Below, piece after piece: positions 52,594 through 62,726 of a stretch of 64,000 nucleotides of DNA (position 1 is the first letter of the stretch; the number at the start of each line of letters is the position of its first letter). The translations under genes were made by a program, and so were the position numbers. The DNA lies in the NCBI RefSeq assembly GCF_035083965.1, contig NC_089722.1, forward strand, positions 43,338,697 to 43,402,696, written 5' to 3'. Origin of the DNA: Branchiostoma lanceolatum (lineage: Eukaryota > Chordata > Leptocardii > Amphioxiformes > Branchiostomatidae). Under the pieces are notes generated by a model. That model searched no databases, was not told the DNA's origin, and saw only the letters and a list, made by a program, of their open reading frames with translations.

Positions 52594-52659
52594 ATGTCGT
52601 CCAACCTGAGAGAGGAGGCGTCGTTTCAAGAGCGTCCTGGTGGCCAAGCTGTGTCTCAG
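52594..52659 (+). CDS. P3 first coding exon, 22 codons
   Basis: Starts MSSNLREEASFQERP, ends with Gln at CAG|GTTAG, phase 0. Same length as in P2. Confidence 0.75.
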
Positions 52660-52828
52660 GTTAGTCTGGAGTTTTTACTACACTCGCGATAGAACTAAGA
52701 TCTGCTGTCAGCTATGACGATATCAGTACGTAAGCGTGCACAGCCAGCTAATGTATCATATAACATTTGCTCTCGTTCAAATCCATGCTCTGACTGTCGG
52801 TCTGTTCTGTATCTGTATCTGTATCTAT

Positions 52829-53720
52829 AGGGCGTATTCAGTCACGTGACCCTCCCTCTAGCAACGAGCACTGGCGGCCATGTTGGTGTTCACTTGATAG
52901 TGGAGCCCTATGGAACTCTCCGTATAAATAGCAGATGCTTTCTACGCCATTCACAATTTCCCTTCGAAACGTTTTGTCTCACAATCATGGTGTTTTGCCT
53001 CGTGGTCAGATGTTTGATTGGGACTGATAAAGCACACACTGATCGGGTAACAGTAAGATTGGTTTGGCGTTTCTCGTGTAGGTAAGGGAACATACGAAGG
53101 GACTAACTACTGAAACAAAAGTGGATTTCTGACATACGAACAGCGGATCTAAATAGTTGAAGTTTGAGAATCAACGTGAGTGTATGGAAACCTTTGTATC
53201 TGGTCGAAAAGCAAACTACAGGCCCGTTGTGTAACACAGTCGCGGCACCGTGTAGTCGTTGCTTGAGATCTGATTAAACCTCCTTGTTGAGATACGTTCG
53301 TAAACTGGCGGATCTTTCAACGTCGAACTTTCCCGATCATAACGTACTCCCTGCCACCAAAATTTTTCACGACACTCAAGACACTGTACTACGTGGTTGC
53401 AGGCCTTGGGACACTTGTATGCTGTGAACTGATTTTATGCGTACTCTGTAAACAGTTTAGCGGCCATGTTTGTAGGCAGCTGGGGAAAACATTTCCTCGC
53501 TCGTCGATAATGGGTCATTTCCAGTAGGTGAAATTGGATTTTTGTAGCGAAAAGGATGTGAGGCTGGAGACTCTTTGCATTCAATAAAACAGCGATCAGA
53601 CGACTTCGCATTCCTTGGAAATTTAGAGACCGTCGGACACCGAGAAACTTCGCTGCCGGGTGAGCACCAACATGGCCGCCCACGGAGGGCAGGGGTGATG
53701 ACGTCACGTGAATACGCCCT
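52829..53720. mobile_element. MITE of 892 bp nested in the LINE tail
   Basis: Ends AGGGCGTATTCA...TGAATACGCCCT with longer imperfect inverted similarity (about 60 bp, including GGCGGCCATGTTGGTG). Flanked by TAT on both sides (52826-52828, 53721-53723). No transposase. The superfamily is not certain. Confidence 0.75.
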
Positions 53721-53972
53721 TATAGCCGATATCACCGCCATTAGGCGTAACACACCAGCTTCGCAGGCACGCGGCGCGGCAGCAGCTGGTCATATTACAC
53801 CGAACGGTCTGTTACACCTAGTCTTTGCATATCTGACTGCAACCGTTCTTTAAAGCTACTTAGTGAGGAAGCTCCTACAGTACTTGATGACAACGAGTTC
53901 CATAATTCTACTATGGTTCTCGGGAAATACGAATTTTTGAACACATCAATCCTTGGCTGATAACTCTGGTAC

Positions 53973-54515
53973 TTAAAAGCATGACTTAGTCCTCTTCTGG
54001 GCTGGCATTAGGTACTTATCAGTCGGTACGTCCACAAGTTTATTAGTCATCTTGTACATCATGCAAAGTCTGGACATTGTTCTCCTGTCCTCAAGTGGCA
54101 TCCATTGCAGATCTGATTTCATTTTCGTTACACTAGCGCCCCTGTCATAGTTGTTCGTGCAGAATCTGGCTGCTTGGTTCTGCACCCTCTCCAGTTTATC
54201 TCTATCCTTCTTTGTGTATGGATCCCAAACTGTTGCAGCATATTCAAGGTTTGGTTTTACTAGAGACGTGTATGCAAGTGATTTTACCTTTACTGGGCAT
54301 GCCCACAAATTACGTTTGATCACTCCCAATGCCTGTTTAGCCTTAGTTGTTACTTTGTTGATATGGGTGTTCCACTTTAGTTCCGTTGTTAATGTAACGC
54401 CTAGGTACGGGTGGCTCTTTGCTGTTGCTAGAGCCTGTCCACCAAACTGGTAGGTGGTTACAATTGGGTTTCGTTTGTTTGTTATGTGCATGATGTAACA
54501 TTTTTCCGGGCACAT
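53973..54515 (-). CDS. LINE reverse-transcriptase C-terminal region
   Basis: 180 residues, start of the piece CPEKCYIMHITNKR, then HPYLGVTLTTELKWNTHI, LVKPNLEYAATVWDP and KLERVQNQAARF: the hallmark end of the reverse transcriptase in CR1/Jockey-type non-LTR elements. One base change of frame follows KRTKS; the rest (FKYQSYQPRIDVFK...SFKERL) continues in another frame to about 53795. The 5' part, including the catalytic YADD region, is absent, so it is a dead 5'-truncated copy. Confidence 0.85.
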   Translation of the reverse strand: MCPEKCYIMHITNKRNPIVTTYQFGGQALATAKSHPYLGVTLTTELKWNTHINKVTTKAKQALGVIKRNLWACPVKVKSLAYTSLVKPNLEYAATVWDPYTKKDRDKLERVQNQAARFCTNNYDRGASVTKMKSDLQWMPLEDRRTMSRLCMMYKMTNKLVDVPTDKYLMPAQKRTKSCF

Positions 54516-54890
54516 TTAAATCTTGTGGACGTTGTTTTAGTTCCGACATTTAGACACAAACGACACGGCACTAGGTGACGTCATGGCATCCCTGTAATCA
54601 ATACCAGATGTACGGAGAGCGGAGAGCGGTCCCTGGGAGACTCGGTTAGCCTGGGTATCAGACTGTTTCCGGGGCCTCTGTAGGCCTTAGCTCCTCGGCT
54701 CTAGGGGCAAACATCACCCCAAGGAAATTTTACACTAGGCCCCCTAACTTTAAGACCTGCACTTAAGATTCTTTAGAGATCGGATGCAAACCTTGGAGGC
54801 GGGGCAAGTGGCTTCCGAAGTGTCGGCCGAAGAAGTTATTGTCTAGCGCGGTGGGTCTGGTATCCAGGCTGGAGAGACTCGGGCGAGCAA

Positions 54891-55120
54891 GCCTGGATGC
54901 CAGACTGTTTCCAGGGCCTTCACAGGCCTGCTCCTAGCCTGGATGCCAGACTGTTTCCAGGGCCTACACAGGCCAGCTCCTAGCCTGGATGCCAGACTGT
55001 TTCCAGGGCCTTCACAGGCCAGCTCCTAGCCTGGATACCAGACTGTTTACAGGGCCTACGCATGCCAGCTCCTAGCCTGGATGCCAGACTTTCCAGGGCC
55101 TACACAGGTCCGCTCCTCGA
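54891..55120. repeat. Minisatellite, five copies of 46 bp
   Basis: GCCTGGATGCCAGACTG recurs at 54891, 54937, 54983, 55029 and 55075. A worn relative lies at 54651. Confidence 0.85.
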
Positions 55121-55432
55121 CTCCAGCGAAATCTTGCCACAGGCACCCCTGAGCAAGGGGCCCTTAGTTAGAACCTGTCCAACTGGAGTAGCCCTCCTTG
55201 TGCAGTCGCGCACAGCTGTTTTTTGGGAGCGTACTTGCTTCCGTTCAGATCCGTGCTCCGACTCTCGGCCTGTTCAACACACATTGATTGTAGGGACACT
55301 TGTAGAGAGCCAACATAATTTTGGACACGGGGGGACATCGTTATGAACAATGGGGGTCGGGGGATGTGTCAAACATGTTACAACACCAAATTTTCTTATC
55401 TATTTATTTCTACCTTTTTTCCCTCTTGCTAG

Positions 55433-56773
55433 ATGGAAGAAGCAGCAGAAGATCTGCTTGAACAGACAGAAGAGAAACGGGCTATTCCAGAAACAGACCA
55501 TGGAGGGACAAAGAAACAGCGCCGCAAGACTCACAGCGGTGAGAGACCACATAGATGTCGGGAATGCGAGTTCTCCGCATCCAAGATGTCCGCCCTGAAA
55601 CGGCACGTTAGGACGTCGCACGCCGCGGGTAAGGGGGAACAAACAAAGGAAGATCACGGTGGTGAGAGACCATTTCAGTGCGCTGTCTGCGACTATTCTG
55701 CTGCACGAAAGGTGAACCTCAAACTTCACATCATGGCGAAACACAGTAACTACCGGCCGTACAAATGCCCACAGTGCGACTACTCTGCAGTCATCCAATC
55801 ATATTTAAAGGTCCATATGAGGTCACACACTGGTGAGAAGCCATACCGCTGTGAGATGTGTGCTTACTCCACAGCCCGGAAGAGTAATTTGAAGAGTCAC
55901 ATGGCCACCCACACTGGTGAGAAGCGGTACAAGTGTGAAGTCTGTGACTATTCTGCAGTACATGTGTCCTACTTAAAGTTGCACAGGGCTACCCACACTG
56001 GTGAGAAGCCATACAGCTGTGAGACGTGTGCTTACTCCACAGCCTTGAAGTGTAATTTGCAGCGTCACATGGCTACACACACTGGGGAGAAACCTTACCA
56101 ATGTGGCATTTGTGACTATTCTGCAGCACACATGTCTAAATTAAAGCAGCACATGGCTACCCACACTGGTGAGAAACCTTTCAAGTGTGGAGTTTGTGAT
56201 TATTCTGCGATACGAAAGTCCGCTTTGAAGTATCACATGGCTACCCACACTGGTGACAAACCTTACCAGTGTGAATTATGTGACTATTCTACAGCACAAA
56301 TGTCTAAATTAAAGCGCCACATGGCTACCCACACTGGGGGGAAACCTCACAAGTGCGAGGTTTGTGATTATTCTGCGATACGAAAGTCCACTTTGAAGGT
56401 TCACATGGCTACCCACACTGGTGAGAAACCTTACAAGTGTGAATTATGTGACTATTCTACAGCACAAATGTCTAAATTAAAGCGCCACATGGCTACCCAC
56501 ACTGGGGGGAAACCTCACAAGTGCGAGGTTTGTGGCTATTCTGCAGCACAAATGTCCACTTTGAAGAAGCACATGGATACCCACACTGGTGAGAAGCCTC
56601 ACAAGTGCGAGGTTTGTGATTATTCTGCAATACGAAAGTCCACTTTGAAGGTTCACATGGCTACCCACACTGGGGAGAAACCGTACAAGTGTGTGGTTTG
56701 TAGTTATTCTGCAGGTGACAAGTCTAATTTGAGGAGGCACATGAAGAAACACGCCGATAAAAATCCATGTTAA
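55433..56773 (+). CDS. C2H2 zinc-finger protein P3, 14 fingers
   Basis: Second exon, 446 residues, for a predicted protein of about 468 with the upstream exon. Opens MEEAAEDLLEQ after a TTGCTAG acceptor. Leader TKKQRRKTH, finger 1 [14 protein letters not shown], a linker of about 20 residues, then 13 fingers mainly [15 protein letters not shown] and [15 protein letters not shown]. Fingers 9-13 are made of two finger types copied in turn (QMSKLKRH and IRKSTLKVH), with two linkers changed to TGGKP. Ends KKHADKNPC. Its closest relative over the first fingers is P1. Poly(A) signal AATAAA at 57143. Confidence 0.9.
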   Translation: MEEAAEDLLEQTEEKRAIPETDHGGTKKQRRKTHSGERPHRCRECEFSASKMSALKRHVRTSHAAGKGEQTKEDHGGERPFQCAVCDYSAARKVNLKLHIMAKHSNYRPYKCPQCDYSAVIQSYLKVHMRSHTGEKPYRCEMCAYSTARKSNLKSHMATHTGEKRYKCEVCDYSAVHVSYLKLHRATHTGEKPYSCETCAYSTALKCNLQRHMATHTGEKPYQCGICDYSAAHMSKLKQHMATHTGEKPFKCGVCDYSAIRKSALKYHMATHTGDKPYQCELCDYSTAQMSKLKRHMATHTGGKPHKCEVCDYSAIRKSTLKVHMATHTGEKPYKCELCDYSTAQMSKLKRHMATHTGGKPHKCEVCGYSAAQMSTLKKHMDTHTGEKPHKCEVCDYSAIRKSTLKVHMATHTGEKPYKCVVCSYSAGDKSNLRRHMKKHADKNPC

Positions 56774-57780
56774 CGTGAACATGTCCACAGTGACACAGTC
56801 TGGTCATTCTAGTTTCTGTAGTGGTTTTTATGGAAGCCACGACTACAGTTTATGTATAAAGCATACGAGACAAACTGGTAAAGTCACGCCGATAACAAGA
56901 CATGCGAATGTGTACATGTTCACACAATCTGTTATTACAAGTTTGTCACCATTCTAGTTTTTGTTGTCTGCTTGTTTCTTTCTTTATTTTTATGGACAGG
57001 AACACACAAAAAATGGACACAACAAAAGGACAGAGTATACGAGACAAACTGGTCAAGTCAGCCCATGTGATTATTGTTATTATTAGAATTTGCTTACTTT
57101 TCTGATAATGTTCTTCATGTCTTGCATTTACCCTGATGGGAAAATAAAAGTTAAGTTAACATACAGACGCTGTAATGATCTCTGATGAAAATGTTGTGTA
57201 ACGAAATCATCGTCATCTTTTGTTACATGGCAGGAGCAAACTTGTCTTCCTTCATGCCCAAACCTGGTGATGATAATCTGCATCATTGGGCAGAAATAGA
57301 CTGTAATAAAGTATTGGTTATTACGGTATCATATATTGAGTTACCTGGTGGTGATAATATCCAGCAGTTTATCTTGTGGTAGAAATTTTCATCAAGAAAT
57401 AGCTTTTGTTGTTATGACTTTACAATATCATATACATTAGTTACTGTAGTTTGCTTTGGAAATGCATCCATAGTGATGATGTTATTAGCATCTTTAGCTG
57501 TCCGGTCGAATGATTCAAAAGAGTTATAGTAAAACTATAAGTCTCGTTTACGCTCCGTAGTATTAGAATTAAAACGGTTAGCATGAAGTTATGTTTCATA
57601 AATGGACATGATTTTGAGGGTGAAGAGAAGAATAAAAACATGTTCATACCAAACTTGTCGTTAGAGTATTTAGTCATTAGTAAAGATGTTGTGATGTTAC
57701 ATATGTTATAACATTATTTAGAGAAAGGAGATGCAAATTCTGAATGGAGCCTGTTCCGATGATGTTCTTTCATTAAACAT
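56774..57780 (+). other. P3 3' flank, chimeric
   Basis: It begins like the P1 3' UTR; then at about 56885 it repeats the coding end of a P2-like gene (ACGCCGATAACAAG...) followed by P2-like 3' UTR. No other gene seen. Confidence 0.55.
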
Positions 57781-58459
57781 TTTATTTTCACACGTCAGAA
57801 ATGAGCATATTTTGAATCAACTGTGTTCTTACATTTCAGCAATGGCAGACGCTTCATATAACAAAAGTTTACATTGCAATTCTATATGATTTCAAACACG
57901 CTAAGCATAGCATAATCATTAGTGTTCCAATACATATAGTATAGGTTGGTAAGTTTGAAAACAAACATTACTTACAAACTTTAAGGCACACTCGTTACAC
58001 GGAAGCACAACATTTCTATAAATGAATAGAGCATTGTATTGCCTTGTTGCAATGTTAAAAGATAAAATAACATTTTATAGGATGTCAATACGAAATCAGG
58101 CGTCAGGGATATCCTATATCATAATTGACAGAATAAGTTTGTTACTGAGTTTTAACACCTACTTATTTTTTGCATTAGAGTGTTTCTAAGAAAGTATACT
58201 CAACTCTGAGGCAGGATTCTTTGCCACACCAACAGAACTGTGAAAGGCCTGTTACTCGCACACTGGCGTAGAGCACATTTAGTGTTCTTACATCCATTTC
58301 CCTTAGGTCCATATACATGTATGTCTGTCTGGATAACGTTTACTTCAGTTGTCCTGTACCTGCACCCCGTACACATTTAGAGTTTCTCATCAGCGTGTTT
58401 AGCCAGGTGCCGGACAACAGCTGATTTGCGAACTGCTAATCATATTCTCAAAGCTCACC
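57781..58459 (-). other. 3' UTR of D2
   Basis: Minus AATAAA (plus TTTATT at 57781). Homologous to the D1 3' UTR without the hairpin element. Confidence 0.6.
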
Positions 58460-59722
58460 CTAGGGTTTTTCACCATTATGAGTTTTCATATGTGTAAATA
58501 GGTTATATTTGCGAGCGGTTCTGAACCCGCACTTGCCACACGTGAATGGTTTCTCTCCAGAGTGTTTGGTTAGATGTCTCTTTAATGTGTATTTCTGTGC
58601 AGCAGAATAATCGCACTGGTCACACTTGTAGGGTTTTACGCCAGTATGGCATCTCATATGTTTTGATAAGTGAGACTTTTGAGTTGCTCTGTACCCGCAC
58701 TCCCCACACATGAATGGTTTTTCTCCAGAGTGTTTTGCTAGATGTCGGTCCAAATTGGATTTCTGTGCAGCGGAATAATCACACTGGTCACATTTGTAGG
58801 GTTTTTCTCCTGTATGAGTTCTCATATGTATGGATAACTTAAGCTTTTGAGCTGTCCTGTGCCCGCACTTGCCACACATGTAGGGTTTCTCACCGGTGTG
58901 TTTGTCTAGATGGCTGTTTAAGGTGGATTTCTTTGCAGCAGAATAATCACACTGGTCACACTTGTAGGGCTTTTCTCCTGTGTGGGTTCTGATATGTTCA
59001 GATAAATGAGACTTTTTAGTTGTTCTGTACTTACATTCCCCACATATGTAGGGTTTCTCTCCAGTATGTTTGGCTAGATGGTTGTCCAATGTGGATTTCT
59101 CTACGGCAGAGTAGTCACACTGGTCACACTTGTACGGTTTTTCACCAGTATGGGTTCTCATGTGTCTGGACATGTGACTCTTGTTAACTGTCCTGTACCC
59201 GCACTCGTCGCACATTAAGGGTTTTTCTCCAGAGTGTTTTGCTAGATGACTGTCCAAATTGCATTTCTGTGCAGCAGAATAATCACACTGGTCACACTTG
59301 TAGGGTTTTTCACCAGTATGGGTTCTCATATGTCTGTATAGGCTACCCCTGTCAGCTGACCTGTACCCGCACTGGCCACACATGAAGGGTTTGTCACCAG
59401 CATGTTTGGCTAGATGGTTGTCCAATGTGGATTTCTGTGCAGCAGAATAGTCACACTGGTCACACTTGTAGGGTTTTTCACCAGTATGAGTTCTCATATG
59501 TTTTGATAGGTGATGCTTGTGAGCTGTCCTGTACCCGCACTCCTCACACATAAAGGGTTTCTCAACCGAATGTTCTGATGGCTTTTCGTCCAAACTGGCT
59601 TTGCTTTTCGTTGGATGGTCTTCTAAATTGCTCTGATGTTTGTCCCATAAAACTCCAGTAGGAGACCCATCACAGAAGCTCTGGTCTGTAGCAGTAGGAG
59701 ACCCATCACCTGCCTCTGCCAT
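58460..59722 (-). CDS. C2H2 zinc-finger protein D2, 13 fingers
   Basis: 420 residues from MAEAGDGSPTATDQS at 59722 (13 upstream in-frame residues are intron). The leader is nearly that of C, while the finger order follows D1 minus two fingers near the N terminus, so D2 looks like a mosaic or has lost one dyad. All 13 fingers keep their zinc ligands, unlike D1 finger 4 and C finger 1. Ends HNGEKP at a TAG with a worn finger beyond. Convergent with P3. Confidence 0.9.
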   Translation of the reverse strand: MAEAGDGSPTATDQSFCDGSPTGVLWDKHQSNLEDHPTKSKASLDEKPSEHSVEKPFMCEECGYRTAHKHHLSKHMRTHTGEKPYKCDQCDYSAAQKSTLDNHLAKHAGDKPFMCGQCGYRSADRGSLYRHMRTHTGEKPYKCDQCDYSAAQKCNLDSHLAKHSGEKPLMCDECGYRTVNKSHMSRHMRTHTGEKPYKCDQCDYSAVEKSTLDNHLAKHTGEKPYICGECKYRTTKKSHLSEHIRTHTGEKPYKCDQCDYSAAKKSTLNSHLDKHTGEKPYMCGKCGHRTAQKLKLSIHMRTHTGEKPYKCDQCDYSAAQKSNLDRHLAKHSGEKPFMCGECGYRATQKSHLSKHMRCHTGVKPYKCDQCDYSAAQKYTLKRHLTKHSGEKPFTCGKCGFRTARKYNLFTHMKTHNGEKP

Positions 59723-60289
59723 GTCTAACCTAACGGATGAAAAATTGAAAAGGTCAAACACATCAATCTTAAATAGGATAAGTCAAGATTGCATTTTTAT
59801 TTTGCTAATACAAAAAAAAAAAACTTGCTCCAACAAGTGCAGTCGTACTGACGCTGACACCTGACCCAGTTGTACTCTCTGCTGCCCCCCCCCCCCCCTC
59901 CTTATGTAGATCCTTTCGAAGGGAAGGTCATTTAGGCCGCTCATCCGTTTACTGGATCGTGATTCCATTATGAATCTTCTTTACAAACAGTTTTTCCAAA
60001 GTTCCATGCATGACCTGGAAACTTCTTTTTAGTCTAAAAAGGGTTTCTATTGTAATATTCTGTCATATTTTGGTGATACTGTAGCACCCTTATTAGAGTT
60101 TTTCTTACACAAACGGCCCTTTTGTCCCGAACGACGTGGCTGGTGGTTTCGCCCCCCTCCCCAAGCGCCAATTTTCTCACCCCGAAACGTTTTACGTTAC
60201 GTCCTAATGTGACCGGTACACCATAGAAACGACCTATAGCCCCTCTGCTTCACGATAAGATAGATATGTAGTATATTTCAAGTTCTTAC

Positions 60290-60440
60290 CTGCTTTTATT
60301 GTTGATTTTCCCTTCACACAATCCGGCAAGCGTCTCTAACGAAGCAGCGGGTGAAAGGTGAACTGAGAGTGGGGTGAAAGGTCATATTTTTTGCCTCGTT
60401 ACCCAGTTAGTGTGCGGGAAGTTCCACCTAGATTTTAGAT
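60290..60440 (-). promoter_or_regulatory. Non-coding first exon and promoter of D2
   Basis: Minus-strand donor AAGCAG|GTAAG at 60290, family GACCTTTCACCCCAC motif near 60370. A poly-C run lies in the intron near 59884-59898. Confidence 0.6.
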
Positions 60441-61098
60441 CGGTTGCACCCATCTGCTGACTTTTTGTTTGTTTTTTGTATGTTTCTTTTTCAATTTTCT
60501 TTCTTTCTTTCTGTGTCAAGTCAACTGTTATTTAGATATGGGAAAATGGAGGCGGGTAGTATCCTTTGCACACAAGATACACTTTTGATTAATCATTGTA
60601 CTTCACGTTACATATTTTGGGCGAGTCTTCTCTACCCTCTATATCAGAAGTCTTCTATTTTCGTAATTTTACCGTTTTTTAGACTATCTTTGTTGTCCTT
60701 GCCCCCTTTTCAAAATAAAATAAAATGTCACAACCTTGAACCGCCAACACCCAGGGCTCCTACTTGAATTAATGTCTGCGTAACCGGATAGACGATAAGA
60801 CTCATCAACATCTTCTTCACAGGTCGGGTATTTCTTGTTCGATGCACAAATTTTGTCATGGGCTGTAGACTGAAGGATAATCTGACATTCAGCGTCGCTA
60901 TTGAGGAAACCATTCCTTTTAACTTTTCCTCTGAGTCGCCTCGTAATCACATTCACCACGCATGCAGGGCTTTGTGTTTTGCTACATGAACGAAGCCTTT
61001 TATCTTTTAAACCTTTTAGTAAGTCAGGTAACCCTGTGACATTTCTTTAGAGAGAGTTGGAACGTTTTCACTTGTACGGCCAGCATGGTAGCATCTAC
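60441..61098. other. Intergenic stretch with relic finger
   Basis: TTTC-rich microsatellite near 60480-60515 and a relic finger at 60905-60990. No intact gene. Confidence 0.45.
60905..60990 (-). pseudogene. Relic zinc finger (copy near D2)
   Basis: Minus strand reads HVAKH, a small deletion, then CMRGECDYEATQRKS. Confidence 0.45.
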
Positions 61099-61960
61099 CA
61101 GTTTCAGTTCAGTTCAGTTCATCCTCTTGAGTTAGAGGTGACACACATGTTTCCACAACTTTCTGTCGCTCATGACAGATCGAAGATCCTACCACACTAG
61201 ATCAACATGAAATGAAACCTGTTCTTTTATTAAACTTACTAGCATATTTTTATTAACATTAGTAGCATATTTTATTAAACTTATTAGCATATTTTGAATC
61301 AGCTGTGTTTTTACATATCGACCATGACAGACGCTTCATATAACACAAGCTTAGTTCACTATGATACATTCCAGGTATATCAGTCATAATTATTCTAATA
61401 TATAGTGTATATACTAGTAAATAAGTAACTAAGAAAAAAAATATGTCACAGCCTTGAACTTAATGCACAGCTTTTTGAAATTATATCAGTAATTGGACAT
61501 TGAAGTAAAATCTAACATTTAGCGTCTTTGAGGGACTTGGCATTTCAACTTTAACCCTTCTGGTAAGTCAGGTAACCCTGTGACATTTCTTTCAGGCCTT
61601 TTAGAGAGAGTTGGAACGTTTTCACTTGGACACTAGATACAAATGAAATGCAACCTGTTCTTTTATCAAACTTACTAGTATATTCTATCAAAATTATTAG
61701 CATATTTTGAATCAGCTGTCTTCTTACATTTCGACCATGACAGCCGCTGCATAAAACATAATCTTAGCTGACTATAAGACATTCCAGATATATCATTCAT
61801 AATTATTCCAATATATAGTGTATATGCTAGTAAATATCATATCGACCATGATAGACGTTTCACAAAACACAACCTTAGTTCACTATGATACATTTCAGGT
61901 ATATCAGTCATAATTATTCCAATATATAGTGTATATGCTAGTAAATAAGTAAGTAAGAAA
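61020..61960. repeat. Local tandem duplications in the E2 3' flank
   Basis: AAGTCAGGTAACCCTGTGACATTTC occurs at about 61020 and 61565; the ATATCGACCATGA ... TATATCAGTCATAATTATTCC block occurs three times (about 61315, 61730, 61845). E1 has one copy of each. Confidence 0.7.
61099..61191 (-). mobile_element. Non-LTR retroelement 3' end with (AACTG)n tail, second copy
   Basis: Same insertion at the same place as 30632-30724, so it predates the E1/E2 duplication. Confidence 0.55.
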
Positions 61961-62726
61961 AATAAACATCACAGCCTTGAAAAATGCACAGTAATCATGC
62001 TTCTTAAAATATTCTAAATCAATATTATGTTAGTGATTTAGCCTTAAACTTCATGCACGCTTCTTACAATAAAGCACAACGTTTAGTAAAATGTCAGCAC
62101 AAAGTCAGCTGTCAGGATAGCCTAAATGAGATTTGACGGACACAAGTTTGTAATCAAGTGTCGAAACCTTTTTCTTTATACTTACATGTAAAACAATTCA
62201 AACAAAGCATGTTCCACTCTGCTGTATGCTTTCTTTTGAGTAACATGACATAAAGTACACGATAGAGACTAAAGTACTCTAGATGTACAGATTCTGTACA
62301 GTGTTATCATATTTGTACAGATTCTCTTCTGTATGAACAAGTCTTCTCACAGTTCCAGCACCGCATGGGCTTGTCGGTAATGTCATAGGTTAAATCCACT
62401 CCAAGCGGGATCGGGAATGATGCAACCACGTCTCGACGTTGTTTACAAATGAGGAATCTTACACATTGACCTTGGACGACAATGCACCACGAAAGCAGAT
62501 GCGCATTCTGAACTGTGAAATGACATATTCTCAGACAGACATTGGGATAGAACACATGTAGTGTTCTTAATCAATGTTCCATACATATGAATCGATGGCT
62601 GAATAACTTCTGTTGTCCTGTACCTGCCATTCGTACACATTTCTCATCAGTGTGTTTAGCTACATGCCCGACAAAATCTGATTTTCGAGCTGCTGAATAC
62701 TCACACTGGTTACACTTGTAGGTTCG
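61226..62726 (-). other. 3' UTR of E2
   Basis: Minus AATAAA (plus TTTATT at 61226). As in E1, 51 open codons with a complete finger follow the stop. Confidence 0.6.

Larger units (their letters stand above)
52803..54535 (-). mobile_element. LINE, 5'-truncated, interrupted by a MITE
   Basis: Minus-strand non-LTR element: coding end at 53721-54535, tail with GATACAGATACAG at 52803-52828. It is split by the element at 52829-53720. A related 3' end is in A3 at 36665-36918. Confidence 0.75.
52660..55432 (+). other. First intron of P3, enlarged by insertions
   Basis: The conserved ATGTCAGTACGTAAGCG equivalent lies near 52720. The intron then holds a LINE with a nested MITE, a 46-bp minisatellite, and again host-like sequence near 55240 (CCGTGCTCCGACTCTCGGCCTGTTCAA). 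The acceptor is CCTCTTGCTAG. Confidence 0.65.
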
